NCBI RefSeq assembly: GCF_002844595.1
Contig: NZ_PJNW01000009.1
Span: forward strand, 279,604-343,603
Reading direction: 5' to 3'
Source: Pleomorphomonas diazotrophica
GTDB taxonomy: Bacteria; Pseudomonadota; Alphaproteobacteria; Rhizobiales; Pleomorphomonadaceae
DNA length: 64,000 nucleotides
This document shows positions 26,521 to 34,641 of the stretch, piece by piece (the first letter of the stretch is position 1; each line of letters begins with the position of its first letter). Under the pieces are notes generated by a model. The model ran no database searches and had not been told where the DNA came from. It saw nothing but the letters and a program-made list of their open reading frames with translations. Made by a program: the position numbers and the translations under genes.

Positions 26521-27852
26521 ATGAACGCGAAACGATTGCTGACGCGGGCCTTCACGGCCGCGGTCGTCGCCCTTGGCTTCAGCGCCGGCGCCGCACGGGC
26601 GACGGATCTGACGCTGTGCTGGGCGGCCTGGGATCCTGCCAACGCCCTGGTGGAACTCAGCAAGGAATATGAGGCCCAGTCGGGCAACACCATGCATTTC
26701 GAGTTCGTGCCGTGGACCAGCTTTGCCGATCGCATGCTGAACGAGCTGAACTCGGGCGGCAAACTCTGCGACCTGATGATCGGCGACAGCCAGTGGATCG
26801 GCGGCGCTGCCGAGAACGGCCAGTACATCAAGCTCAACGACTTCTTCGACGCCAACGCCATCAAGATGGACGACTTCATCCCGGCGACGGTGGTGGGCTA
26901 TTCCGAATGGCCCAAGAACACGCCGAACTACTGGGCGCTTCCCGCCTTCGGCGACGTGGTCGGCTGGACCTATCGCAAGGACTGGTTCGCACGCCCCGAG
27001 TTGCAGGCCGAGTTCAAGGCGAAATACGGCCATGACCTCGCCGTGCCCGCCACCTTCGACGAGCTGAAGCAGATCGCCGAGTTCTTCCAGAACCGCGACA
27101 TCGACGGCAAGAAGGTCTATGGCGTGTCGATCTACACCGAGCGCGGCTCGGAAGGCATCACCATGGGGGTGATGGACGTCCTCTACAGTTACGGCTTCAA
27201 ATACGACAATCCCGACAAGCCCTACGACATGGAAGGCTTCGTCAACTCCGACAATGCCGTCAAGGGATTGGAGTTCTACAAGTCGCTCTATGACTGCTGC
27301 GTGCCGCCGGGATCGTCCAACGGCTACATGACCGAGGGCGTCGATGCCTTCAAGTCGGGCCAGGTGGCCCTGCAGATGAACTTCGCCTTCACCTGGCCGG
27401 GCTTCAACACCGATGCCAACGTGGGCGGCGACCGCACCGGCTATTTCGCCAACCCGGCCGGGCCGAACGGCGACAAGTTCGCGCAGTTGGGCGGGCAGGG
27501 CATTTCGGTCGTCTCGGCCTCGGACAAGCAGGAGGCGGCGCTCACCTACATCAAGTGGTTTGCCCAGCCGAGCGTCCAGGCCAAGTGGTGGAAACTCGGC
27601 GGCTACTCGGCCTTGCGCGCCGTGGTGGAAGACCCCGGCTTTGCCACCAGCCAGCCCTATGCCCAGACCTTCCTCGACAGCATGGCTATCGTGAAGGACT
27701 TCTGGGCGGAGCCGAGCTACGCCACGCTGATGCAATCGTCGCAGAAGTGGTTCCACGACTATGTGGTGGCCGGCCACGGCACGGCCAAGCAAGCCCTCGA
27801 CGGACTGGTGGCCGATTGGCACGCCACCTTCGAGGAAGAAGGCAAGTACTGA
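26521..27852 (+). CDS. Carbohydrate ABC transporter binding protein
   Basis: Periplasmic solute-binding protein (SBP_bac_1 class) of 443 residues. Signal peptide KRLLTRAFTAAVVALGFSAG, mature chain from about ATDLTLCWAAWDPANAL. Domain features include GEYE-like YEAQSGNTMHFEFVPW and the C-terminal hinge LTYIKWFAQPSVQAKWWKLG. ATG at 26521 is chosen over 26452 because it gives a clean signal peptide and has GGGGAGGA upstream. First gene of the operon. The cargo is probably a small polyol or ketose, inferred only from the kinase at the operon end. Confidence 0.88.
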   Translation: MNAKRLLTRAFTAAVVALGFSAGAARATDLTLCWAAWDPANALVELSKEYEAQSGNTMHFEFVPWTSFADRMLNELNSGGKLCDLMIGDSQWIGGAAENGQYIKLNDFFDANAIKMDDFIPATVVGYSEWPKNTPNYWALPAFGDVVGWTYRKDWFARPELQAEFKAKYGHDLAVPATFDELKQIAEFFQNRDIDGKKVYGVSIYTERGSEGITMGVMDVLYSYGFKYDNPDKPYDMEGFVNSDNAVKGLEFYKSLYDCCVPPGSSNGYMTEGVDAFKSGQVALQMNFAFTWPGFNTDANVGGDRTGYFANPAGPNGDKFAQLGGQGISVVSASDKQEAALTYIKWFAQPSVQAKWWKLGGYSALRAVVEDPGFATSQPYAQTFLDSMAIVKDFWAEPSYATLMQSSQKWFHDYVVAGHGTAKQALDGLVADWHATFEEEGKY

Positions 27853-27866
27853 CCAAGCTCATGCGG

Positions 27867-27891
27867 GCCGAAGGCCGTCCGCGCCTTCGGC
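27867..27891 (+). terminator. Attenuating hairpin between binding protein and permease genes
   Basis: Perfect 9-bp stem GCCGAAGGC / GCCTTCGGC with a 7-nt loop in the 63-bp gap after the binding-protein stop. No T-run, so it is more likely an mRNA-stabilising or partial attenuator structure. Confidence 0.55.
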
Positions 27892-27915
27892 TCGCCGCTC
27901 CAGGAACGCACCATC

Positions 27916-28863
27916 ATGTCCGATCATCTCATCCAACGCGTCGCGTCAGCCACGCCACCCCGGCTTGCGCGCCGGATCCGGGGTGTTTCCGACCGGACGA
28001 TCGCCTGGCTGTTCGTGACGCCGACCATCCTGCTGCTCTTGGCGGTGAACATCTTCCCGCTGATCTGGACGATCCGCCTGAGCATGACGAATTTCCGTAC
28101 CAACCGGCCGAACAACCCGGTCGAGTTCGTCGGCCTGGAGAACTACCGCAAGATCCTGAGCAATCCCGATACCTGGGCCTCGTTGCAGGCGACCGCCCAC
28201 TTCCTGATCTCCACCATCGTCCTGCAGGTCGTGCTCGGCTTCACGCTGGCCTATCTCATCAACAAGAAGTTCCGCGGCAACGATCTCTGGACCACGCTGA
28301 TCGTGCTGCCGATGATGCTGTCGCCGGCGGTCGTCGGCAACTTCTGGACCTTCCTCTATCAGCCACAGATCGGATTGTTCAACTATTTCATAGAGTTCCT
28401 GTCCGGGATCGATCCCGCCAGCTTCTCGATGATCGGCGACGTCTCGCTCGCTCCCTGGACGATCGTCCTCGTCGACACCTGGATGTGGACGCCCTTCGTG
28501 ATGCTGATCTGCCTCGCCGGTCTCCGGTCGATACCGCCCAGCATCTATGAGGCGGCCGAATGCGACCGCGCCAGCAAGTGGCGGCAGTTCTGGACCATCA
28601 CGCTGCCGATGGCGCTGCCCTTTTTGATGCTGGCGGTGCTGTTCCGCGGCATCGAGAACTTCAAGATGTTCGACCTCGTGGTGCAGCTCACCGGCGGCGG
28701 CCCAGGCGCCACCACGCAGCTCACCTCGATCGATCTCAAGCGCGAAGCCTTCGAGAAATGGCGCACCGGCTTTGCCTCGGCCTATGCGGTCATCCTGTTC
28801 GTCACCGTCTTCGGCCTGGCCTCGATCTACGTGAAGGCGCTCAACAAGGTGAAAGACAGATGA
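27916..28863 (+). CDS. Carbohydrate ABC transporter permease (MalF-like)
   Basis: 315 residues, about six transmembrane helices, binding-protein-dependent transport inner-membrane component. The cytoplasmic coupling loop EAAECDRASKWRQFWTITLP is intact. N-terminal ~45 residues are polar and cytoplasmic. Ends in an ATGA overlap with the next permease, giving translational coupling. Forms the channel heterodimer with the next protein. Confidence 0.9.
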   Translation: MSDHLIQRVASATPPRLARRIRGVSDRTIAWLFVTPTILLLLAVNIFPLIWTIRLSMTNFRTNRPNNPVEFVGLENYRKILSNPDTWASLQATAHFLISTIVLQVVLGFTLAYLINKKFRGNDLWTTLIVLPMMLSPAVVGNFWTFLYQPQIGLFNYFIEFLSGIDPASFSMIGDVSLAPWTIVLVDTWMWTPFVMLICLAGLRSIPPSIYEAAECDRASKWRQFWTITLPMALPFLMLAVLFRGIENFKMFDLVVQLTGGGPGATTQLTSIDLKREAFEKWRTGFASAYAVILFVTVFGLASIYVKALNKVKDR

Positions 28864-29798
28864 GCTATTCGATCACCGAGCCGTCAAGCCGCCAGAAATG
28901 GTTCGCCGGAATCCTGGTTGTCGGCTACGCGCTGCTGACCTTGCTGCCGCTCATCTGGATCATCGCCACCGGCTTCAAGACGCCGGCCGACGCCATCGCC
29001 TATCCGCCCAAGGTGATTTTCACCCCATCGCTCGAGGGCTACGTCAACCTCTTCACCTCGCGCAGCCGGGTGACGCCGGAGGATCTCGCCGCGCTCGGCC
29101 CGCCCACCACATGGTACGACGCGATCGTGCGGCAATACGACATGGTCATCAACGGCCCCTCGCGCTACGGCGAGCGGTTCATGAACTCGGTGATCATCGG
29201 CTTCGGCTCGACCTTCCTGTCGGTGTTCCTCGGCACGATCGCTGCCTATGCCTTCAGCCGCTTCAAGGTGCCGCTCAAGGACGACCTCCTGTTCTTCATC
29301 CTGTCGACCCGGATGATGCCACCGATCGCCGTCGCCATCCCGATCTTCCTGATGTACCGGCAGCTCGGCCTGAGCGACACGCACCTCGGCATGATCCTGC
29401 TCTACACCGCGGTGAACCTGTCGCTGTCGGTCTGGCTGCTGAAGGGCTTCATCGACGAGATACCGATCGAATACGAGGAAGCGGCGCTGATCGACGGCTA
29501 CACGCGCTTCCAGGCCTTCTACAAGGTGGTCCTGCCGCAGGCCGCCACCGGCATCGCCTCGACGGCCATCTTCTGCCTGATCTTCTCCTGGAACGAATAC
29601 GCCTTCGCCGTGCTGCTCACCTCCGGCGAGGCGCAGACGGCGCCACCCTTCATTCCCACCATCATCGGATCGGGCGGCAAGGACTGGCCCGCCGTGGCCG
29701 CCGGCGCGACGCTGTTCCTCATGCCGATCATGATCTTCACCATCCTGCTCCGCAAACACCTGCTGCGCGGCATCACCTTCGGAGCGGTCCGCAAATGA
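28860..29798 (+). CDS. Carbohydrate ABC transporter permease (MalG-like)
   Basis: 312 residues with six predicted helices and a long first periplasmic loop (PKVIFTPSLEGYVNLFTSRS onward), as in MalG. The coupling loop is EEAALIDGYTRFQAFYKVVLP. The start overlaps the upstream stop (ATGA) and its own stop overlaps the next ATG the same way, so three membrane proteins are made in sequence from one message. Confidence 0.9.
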   Translation: MSYSITEPSSRQKWFAGILVVGYALLTLLPLIWIIATGFKTPADAIAYPPKVIFTPSLEGYVNLFTSRSRVTPEDLAALGPPTTWYDAIVRQYDMVINGPSRYGERFMNSVIIGFGSTFLSVFLGTIAAYAFSRFKVPLKDDLLFFILSTRMMPPIAVAIPIFLMYRQLGLSDTHLGMILLYTAVNLSLSVWLLKGFIDEIPIEYEEAALIDGYTRFQAFYKVVLPQAATGIASTAIFCLIFSWNEYAFAVLLTSGEAQTAPPFIPTIIGSGGKDWPAVAAGATLFLMPIMIFTILLRKHLLRGITFGAVRK

Positions 29799-29983
29799 AC
29801 GCCTTCCTCCACGGCCTCTTGCGCCTGCGCCGAGGCCCCTGGGAAATGGTCGCCACGGTGTTGATCGCCCTGGGAGTGGTCATGCTGATGCAGCCCATCG
29901 CGTTGGTTCTCTTCACCTATTCCTTCGTCGTGACCTTGGTGGGAACGGTTCTGTTCATCATCGTCAGCCATTTCCCGGAGTGA
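29795..29983 (+). CDS. 62-aa membrane protein encoded within the ABC operon
   Basis: Short but clearly real: it starts in an ATGA overlap with the permease and ends 3 bp before the ATPase start. 62 residues with one or two hydrophobic helices (EMVATVLIALGVVMLMQP and LVLFTYSFVVTLVGTVLFII). No family recognised with confidence. Rhizobial glycerol ABC operons encode a comparable small membrane protein beside two permeases and two ATPases, so it may be an accessory of this transporter type; that is inference from gene order. Confidence 0.8.
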   Translation: MNAFLHGLLRLRRGPWEMVATVLIALGVVMLMQPIALVLFTYSFVVTLVGTVLFIIVSHFPE

Positions 29984-29986
29984 TCG

Positions 29987-31081
29987 ATGGCACAGATCGT
30001 CATCAAGAACCTGCGCAAGGAATTTGGCGCCTTCACTGCCGTGCAGTCGTCGAGCTTCACCATCGAAGACGGCGAGTTCTTCATGCTGCTGGGCCCGTCG
30101 GGCTGCGGCAAGACCACGACGCTCCGGATGATCGCCGGGCTGGAGCTGCCGACGGCCGGCGAGATCTACATCAACGGCACCGAAGTCAGCCAGAAGCCGG
30201 CCTCCAAGCGCGATATCGCCTTCGTCTTCCAGATGTTCGCCCTCTATCCGCACATGAACGTGCGCCGGAACATCTCCTATCCGCTCGTCAGCCAGGGCAT
30301 GCCGAGGGATCAGGTGCGCGCCAAGGTCGACGAGGTGGCCAGGATTCTGGGCATCACCGCCTTGCTCGACAAGCCGGTGGGCGGTCTCTCCGGCGGCGAC
30401 CGGCAGCGCGTGGCGCTCGGGCGCGCCGTGGTGCGCGATCCCGCCTGCTTTCTGATGGACGAGCCGCTCGGCGCCCTCGATGCCGAGTTTCGAGAGCATA
30501 TGGCGCAGGAGCTGCGCGCCCTTCACGACCGCATGCACGCCACCACGGTCTACGTGACGCACGACCAGCTCGAAGCGATGCAGATGGGCGACAAGATCGT
30601 GGTGATGAACCACGGTGTCATCGAGCAGTTCGGCCGCCCGCAGGAGATCTACGACTGGCCGGCGACCACCTTCGTCGCCACCTTCATCGGCTCCCCGGCC
30701 ATGAACCTGTTGCCCTTCGAGGGCATGGTCGGCAATGGCGCGACCTCGGTCACGCTGGCCGGGGCGGAGGTGCATATCCCCAAGATGATCAGCGGCGGCG
30801 ATGGTACGCTGACCCTCGGCGTCAGGCCCGAGCACGTGCACCTCGACGATGCCGCCACCTATCGCGGGCGCATCGTCACCGCCGAATACCTCGGCACCAC
30901 GCAGATCGTCACGCTCGATACGCCGCTCGGTCAGGTCAAGGCCCGCCTCAGCTCCAACAAGGTGGTGACACCAGGCGAAACCGTCGGTCTGAGGTTCGAC
31001 GCCCGCTCGATCTCGCTCTTCGGGTCCGATGGCCGCGCACTGACCTCAACGGCCAATCAGAGGGTGCTGCACCATGGCTGA
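29987..31081 (+). CDS. ABC transporter ATP-binding protein 1 (MalK/UgpC type)
   Basis: 364 residues. Walker A GPSGCGKTT at 36-44; signature LSGGDRQRVALGRA (Asp replaces the usual Gln); Walker B CFLMDEPLGALDAEF; H-loop YVTHDQLEAM. The last ~130 residues are an OB-fold/TOBE regulatory domain (GVRPEHVHLDD). The Q-loop neighbourhood reads VFQMFALYPHMNV. It overlaps the second ATPase gene by 8 bp. The pair probably makes a heterodimer, whereas most MalK-type systems use one ATPase. Confidence 0.9.
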   Translation: MAQIVIKNLRKEFGAFTAVQSSSFTIEDGEFFMLLGPSGCGKTTTLRMIAGLELPTAGEIYINGTEVSQKPASKRDIAFVFQMFALYPHMNVRRNISYPLVSQGMPRDQVRAKVDEVARILGITALLDKPVGGLSGGDRQRVALGRAVVRDPACFLMDEPLGALDAEFREHMAQELRALHDRMHATTVYVTHDQLEAMQMGDKIVVMNHGVIEQFGRPQEIYDWPATTFVATFIGSPAMNLLPFEGMVGNGATSVTLAGAEVHIPKMISGGDGTLTLGVRPEHVHLDDAATYRGRIVTAEYLGTTQIVTLDTPLGQVKARLSSNKVVTPGETVGLRFDARSISLFGSDGRALTSTANQRVLHHG

Positions 31082-32069
31082 AGTCCGCTTGCAGAACGTC
31101 TCGAAATCCTTCGGCCGGCAGACGGCCCTCGAGGACGTTTCCCTGAGGGTGCCCAATGGCTCCTTCGTGGTGCTGCTGGGGCCGACCGGCGCCGGGAAGA
31201 CCACGCTGCTGCGCATAGTCTCGGGGTTGGATACCCCCAACGAGGGCGATGTGTTCATTGCCGGCCGCTCCATGGCAGGGTTGCCGCCGGCCGAGCGCAA
31301 CGTGGCGATGGTGTTCCAGCAATATTCGCTCTACCCGCATCTGACGGTGCGCGAGAACATGGAATTTCCGCTGAAATCGCCCCTACTCAGGACGCCCAAG
31401 GCGGAGATCGCCCGCAAGGTGGGGGAGGTGGCCGAGATCCTTCAGATCTCCCACAAGCTCGACAACAAGGCGACGGCTCTCTCCGGCGGCGAAATGCAGC
31501 GTGTCTCGATCGGCCGTGCCCTCGTGCGCAGCCCCAACGTCTATCTGATGGACGAGCCGCTCTCCTCGCTGGACGCCAAGCTGCGTGCCGACCTGCGCGT
31601 CGAGCTCAAGAACATCCAGGCCAATCTGGGCGCCACCTTCCTCTACGTCACCCACGACCAGATCGAGGCGATGACCATGGCCACCCATGTCGGCGTCCTC
31701 GATCACGGCCGGCTGGTGCAGTTCGGCACGCCACGCGAGATCTACGAGCAGCCGGTCAGCATCTACGCCGCCGGGCGCCTGGGACAGCCGCATATCAACA
31801 TCCTGCCGGCCGACCTGTTCGGCCCGGCGCCCTCCGGCGCCGCCTACATCGGCATGCGTCCCGAGCAGATCCTTCAGGGCGAGGGGCAGGACAGCCTGGT
31901 CAAGCGCGTCGAGCATCTCGGCGACCAGACCCGCCTGCACCTTGCTTTCAGGAATCACGACCTGACGACGGTCATCGACGCGCACACGCCGCTGCGGGCA
32001 GGCGACATCGTCAAGATCCAGCCGTTGAAGCCATTCTATTTCGACGCCGCCGGCGCTCGCATCGTCTGA
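31074..32069 (+). CDS. ABC transporter ATP-binding protein 2 (MalK/UgpC type)
   Basis: 331 residues. Walker A GPTGAGKTT at 36-44; signature LSGGEMQRVSIGRA; Walker B VYLMDEPLSSLDAKL; H-loop YVTHDQIEAM; a shorter C-terminal TOBE part (YIGMRPEQILQGEGQ). Overlaps the first ATPase gene by 8 bp. Its TGA stop is the first triplet of structured repeat copy B. All nucleotide-binding motifs are intact, so both ATPases look catalytically competent. Confidence 0.9.
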   Translation: MAEVRLQNVSKSFGRQTALEDVSLRVPNGSFVVLLGPTGAGKTTLLRIVSGLDTPNEGDVFIAGRSMAGLPPAERNVAMVFQQYSLYPHLTVRENMEFPLKSPLLRTPKAEIARKVGEVAEILQISHKLDNKATALSGGEMQRVSIGRALVRSPNVYLMDEPLSSLDAKLRADLRVELKNIQANLGATFLYVTHDQIEAMTMATHVGVLDHGRLVQFGTPREIYEQPVSIYAAGRLGQPHINILPADLFGPAPSGAAYIGMRPEQILQGEGQDSLVKRVEHLGDQTRLHLAFRNHDLTTVIDAHTPLRAGDIVKIQPLKPFYFDAAGARIV

Positions 32070-32185
32070 TACCAAGATGCATTGAAAATGCCTCTTGGTA
32101 TTCCGTTTGCCGATTTCTCATGCCCCTGACGCAACTGAGAAATCGGCAGTTCAATGAGCGGATGCGCCAGCATCTTCGCGAATTG
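32067..32185 (+). repeat. Structured stop-to-start intercistronic repeat, copy B
   Basis: Begins at the TGA stop of ATPase 2 (TGATACCAAG) and ends 16 bp before the kinase ATG. Hairpins: TACCAAGA / TCTTGGTA with GCATT / AATGC stacked inside, CCGATTTCTCA / TGAGAAATCGG (32110-32146), and GATGC / GCATC. Same order and spacing as copy A at 23381-23500. Confidence 0.85.
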
Positions 32186-32201
32186 GCATGAGGGGGACAA
32201 C

Positions 32202-33821
32202 ATGACGCAGTTCATGAACAAGCGCGAGAACATCGTCACCGAGGCGATCGAGGGGGCGGTGCTGGCCTCGGGCGGGCGCCTCGTCAGGCTGGACGGCTTC
32301 CCGCATATCCGCGTGGTGATGCGGGCCGACTGGGACAAGAGCCGCGTCGCCATCGTCTCCGGCGGCGGTTCGGGCCACGAGCCCGCCCATGTCGGCTTCG
32401 TCGGGCCGGGCATGCTGACCGCCGCCGTCTGCGGCGACGTGTTCGCCTCTCCCTCCGTCGATGCCGTCCTTGCCGGAATCCTGGCGGCGACCGGGCCGGC
32501 GGGCTGCCTCCTGGTGGTCAAGAACTACACCGGCGACCGGCTCAACTTCGGCCTCGCTGCCGAACGGGCGCGCGCCTTCGGTCTCAAGGTCAGCATGGTC
32601 ATCGTCGATGACGACATCGCCTTGCCCAACTTGCCGCAATCGCGCGGCCTCGCCGGCACGCTGTTCGTGCACAAGGTGGCCGGCGATCTCGCCGAGAAGG
32701 GTTGCGACCTCGCCACCGTCACCGCCGCCGCCGAGCGGATCATTGCCGGCACAAGGTCGATCGGCATGTCGCTCGACACCTGCACCGTGCCCGGCTCGGC
32801 CAAGGAGAGCCGCATCGCGCCCGGCAAGGCGGAACTCGGCCTCGGCATCCACGGCGAGCCGGGCGTCGAGCAGATCGACTTTCTCGGCGCCGAACAGGCC
32901 ATGGCCGCAATGATCGACAAGCTCTCAGCCGAGGCCGACGACAGGGAATACGTGGCCCTGCTCAACAACCTCGGCGGCGCCTCCGTTCTCGAAATGTCGG
33001 TGCTGGCCTACGAGCTGCTGCGCTCGGAGCTCGGCAGGAAGATCAAGTTCATCGTCGGACCGGCCGCCATGATGACGTCGCTCGACATGCGCGGCGCCTC
33101 GGTGTCGATCTGCCCCCTGACGCCCGAAGACGAAGCATCGCTCACCAGTCCCGTCGCCATGTCGGCATGGCCCGGCTGCCATCGGATCGCCGCCTCCGCT
33201 CCCCTGGTGCTTCCCGATGGCCTGAGGCCGATCCTGCCGATCCCCTCGCAGCATCAGGCGACGCGCGATTTCCTCATGAAGTGCTGCAACATCCTGATAT
33301 CCCTGGAAGCCGAACTGAACGCGCTGGACGCCAAATCGGGCGATGGCGATACCGGCTCCACGCTCGCCGGTGCGGCCAGAGACTTGATCGGGGCGCTGGA
33401 TCACCTGCCGCTCGCCGATCACACGCAGCTCTATCGGGCGATCGGGCTCGAGTTCAGCCAGACCATGGGCGGCTCGTCGGGCGTGCTTCTCGCCATCTTC
33501 TTCGCGGCGGCCGGCGACGCGGCCTCCAGCGGCCTCACCATGCGCGACGCGCTGATGGCCGGGCTGATCCGCATGCAGGAAATCGGCGGGGCGAGACCGG
33601 GCGACCGCACCATGATCGACGCACTTCATCCGGCGCTCCTGGCCCTCAACGACGGCATCGCCGCCGCCGCGGCCGCAGCGCGCAAAGGCGCCGACCACAC
33701 CGCCACCCTGAGCGTCGCCAAGGCCGGCCGCGCCGCCTACGTGAACGCCGAAAAGCTCAGCGGCCACCCGGATCCCGGGGCAGAGGCCGTGGCGCGATTG
33801 TTCGAGGCGCTGAGCGGTTAG
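32202..33821 (+). CDS. Dihydroxyacetone kinase-like ketose kinase, fused DhaK-DhaL
   Basis: 539 residues, ATP-dependent type. DhaK part: GGGSGHEP at 54-61 and GIHGEPG at 215-221, whose His217 fits the residue that binds the ketone covalently (His218 in E. coli DhaK). DhaL part from about residue 360: SGDGDTGSTLAGAA holds the Asp ligands for the Mg-ATP. Last gene of the transport operon, so it probably phosphorylates the incoming ketose or an oxidised polyol (dihydroxyacetone, erythrulose or similar). Start ATG 32202 has GAGGGGG upstream; the frame runs back to 32154 through the repeat. Confidence 0.9.
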   Translation: MTQFMNKRENIVTEAIEGAVLASGGRLVRLDGFPHIRVVMRADWDKSRVAIVSGGGSGHEPAHVGFVGPGMLTAAVCGDVFASPSVDAVLAGILAATGPAGCLLVVKNYTGDRLNFGLAAERARAFGLKVSMVIVDDDIALPNLPQSRGLAGTLFVHKVAGDLAEKGCDLATVTAAAERIIAGTRSIGMSLDTCTVPGSAKESRIAPGKAELGLGIHGEPGVEQIDFLGAEQAMAAMIDKLSAEADDREYVALLNNLGGASVLEMSVLAYELLRSELGRKIKFIVGPAAMMTSLDMRGASVSICPLTPEDEASLTSPVAMSAWPGCHRIAASAPLVLPDGLRPILPIPSQHQATRDFLMKCCNILISLEAELNALDAKSGDGDTGSTLAGAARDLIGALDHLPLADHTQLYRAIGLEFSQTMGGSSGVLLAIFFAAAGDAASSGLTMRDALMAGLIRMQEIGGARPGDRTMIDALHPALLALNDGIAAAAAAARKGADHTATLSVAKAGRAAYVNAEKLSGHPDPGAEAVARLFEALSG

Positions 33822-33993
33822 CTGCAGCGGGACGACTGACCGCGACAATGATGAAGGGGTGAAATGACGATGGGCTTGGCGCGATGATCGGGATCGGAAG
33901 ATCGTAACGGTCGGAGCATTGTGCGGACGTTTGAATCGGTTCTCCGCAGAATGCCGTTCGTGCCTCCCGATCGACTGACAAAACCGAGTCCCG

Positions 33994-34089
33994 TTACCTG
34001 GTCTCCTTGCGGTGGGCGCCCACGGCCACGCCGAACAGGAAGCCCAGCGAGAAAACGGCGGTCACGCTGATGATGCCAATGATCGTCAT
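33994..34089 (-). CDS. 31-residue single-helix membrane peptide
   Basis: Short frame ATG (34089) to TAA (33994). The product is MTIIGIISVTAVFSLGFLFG followed by a short AVGAHRKETR tail: one transmembrane helix and a basic C-terminus. A good ribosome-binding site (GGAAGGAAC) sits 5 bases before the ATG, and the codons favour G/C in third position. Lies 72 bp from the cysteine peptidase gene, same strand, immediately downstream of it. No family recognised; too short for most gene finders. Confidence 0.6.
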   Translation of the reverse strand: MTIIGIISVTAVFSLGFLFGVAVGAHRKETR

Positions 34090-34161
34090 GTCAGTTCCTT
34101 CCACCGCAAAGCGTCCCGCAGGCCTTAGAACTGCGACGCGAGAGCGGACAAATCCTCGGAC

Positions 34162-34641
34162 TCACTTGGCTTTCAGCCACATGCGCGGGTCGTAGGCCGA
34201 CTGGATCGTCTTGATCCTCACGGCCGACCGGTCTGCGGGCAGAAGGGCGTTGGTCAGGTTGTCGAGGACATAGGCGCGGCCGGAAAGGGTGAGAACGAGA
34301 ACGGCGTGCTCATCCCCCCTGAACTCGCCGGTGGCGAGGCGGGCATTGGCGCTGCCGATGCCCCTGGCGATGAGGCGGTGCCGCTTGGTGATCGCGTAGT
34401 CTTCGCAGTCGCCCGCCCTCGGTTCCACACGCCACTCGTCCTTTCCGGGGAACTCGGCCACGGGGCGGATCGCGGCGTTGACGCTGCTGTTGATCTCACG
34501 GACCTCCTCGACGGGCACCACGCGGGTTTGTGCCACCCGCCGGCAATCGGACGGATTGTCCAGGCACATGCGGTAGAACCCCGTGGGGCCGGTTGTGTAA
34601 ACAGCCATGACTCCAGCGATCAGCGCAGTTACCGCACTCAT
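34162..34641 (-). CDS. Transglutaminase-like cysteine peptidase (BTLCP family, COG3672)
   Basis: 159 residues from ATG 34641, which has GAAGGG six bases upstream; the frame extends to 34761 into the promoter region. One N-terminal hydrophobic helix (VTALIAGVMAVYTTG) is followed by the peptidase domain. The triad is visible: Cys in AGDCEDYAITK, His in RGDEHAVLVL, Asp in AYVLDNLTN. LapG, a c-di-GMP-controlled adhesin protease, belongs to this family, but no LapA or LapD gene is near. Probably periplasmic and membrane-anchored. Confidence 0.85.
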   Translation of the reverse strand: MSAVTALIAGVMAVYTTGPTGFYRMCLDNPSDCRRVAQTRVVPVEEVREINSSVNAAIRPVAEFPGKDEWRVEPRAGDCEDYAITKRHRLIARGIGSANARLATGEFRGDEHAVLVLTLSGRAYVLDNLTNALLPADRSAVRIKTIQSAYDPRMWLKAK

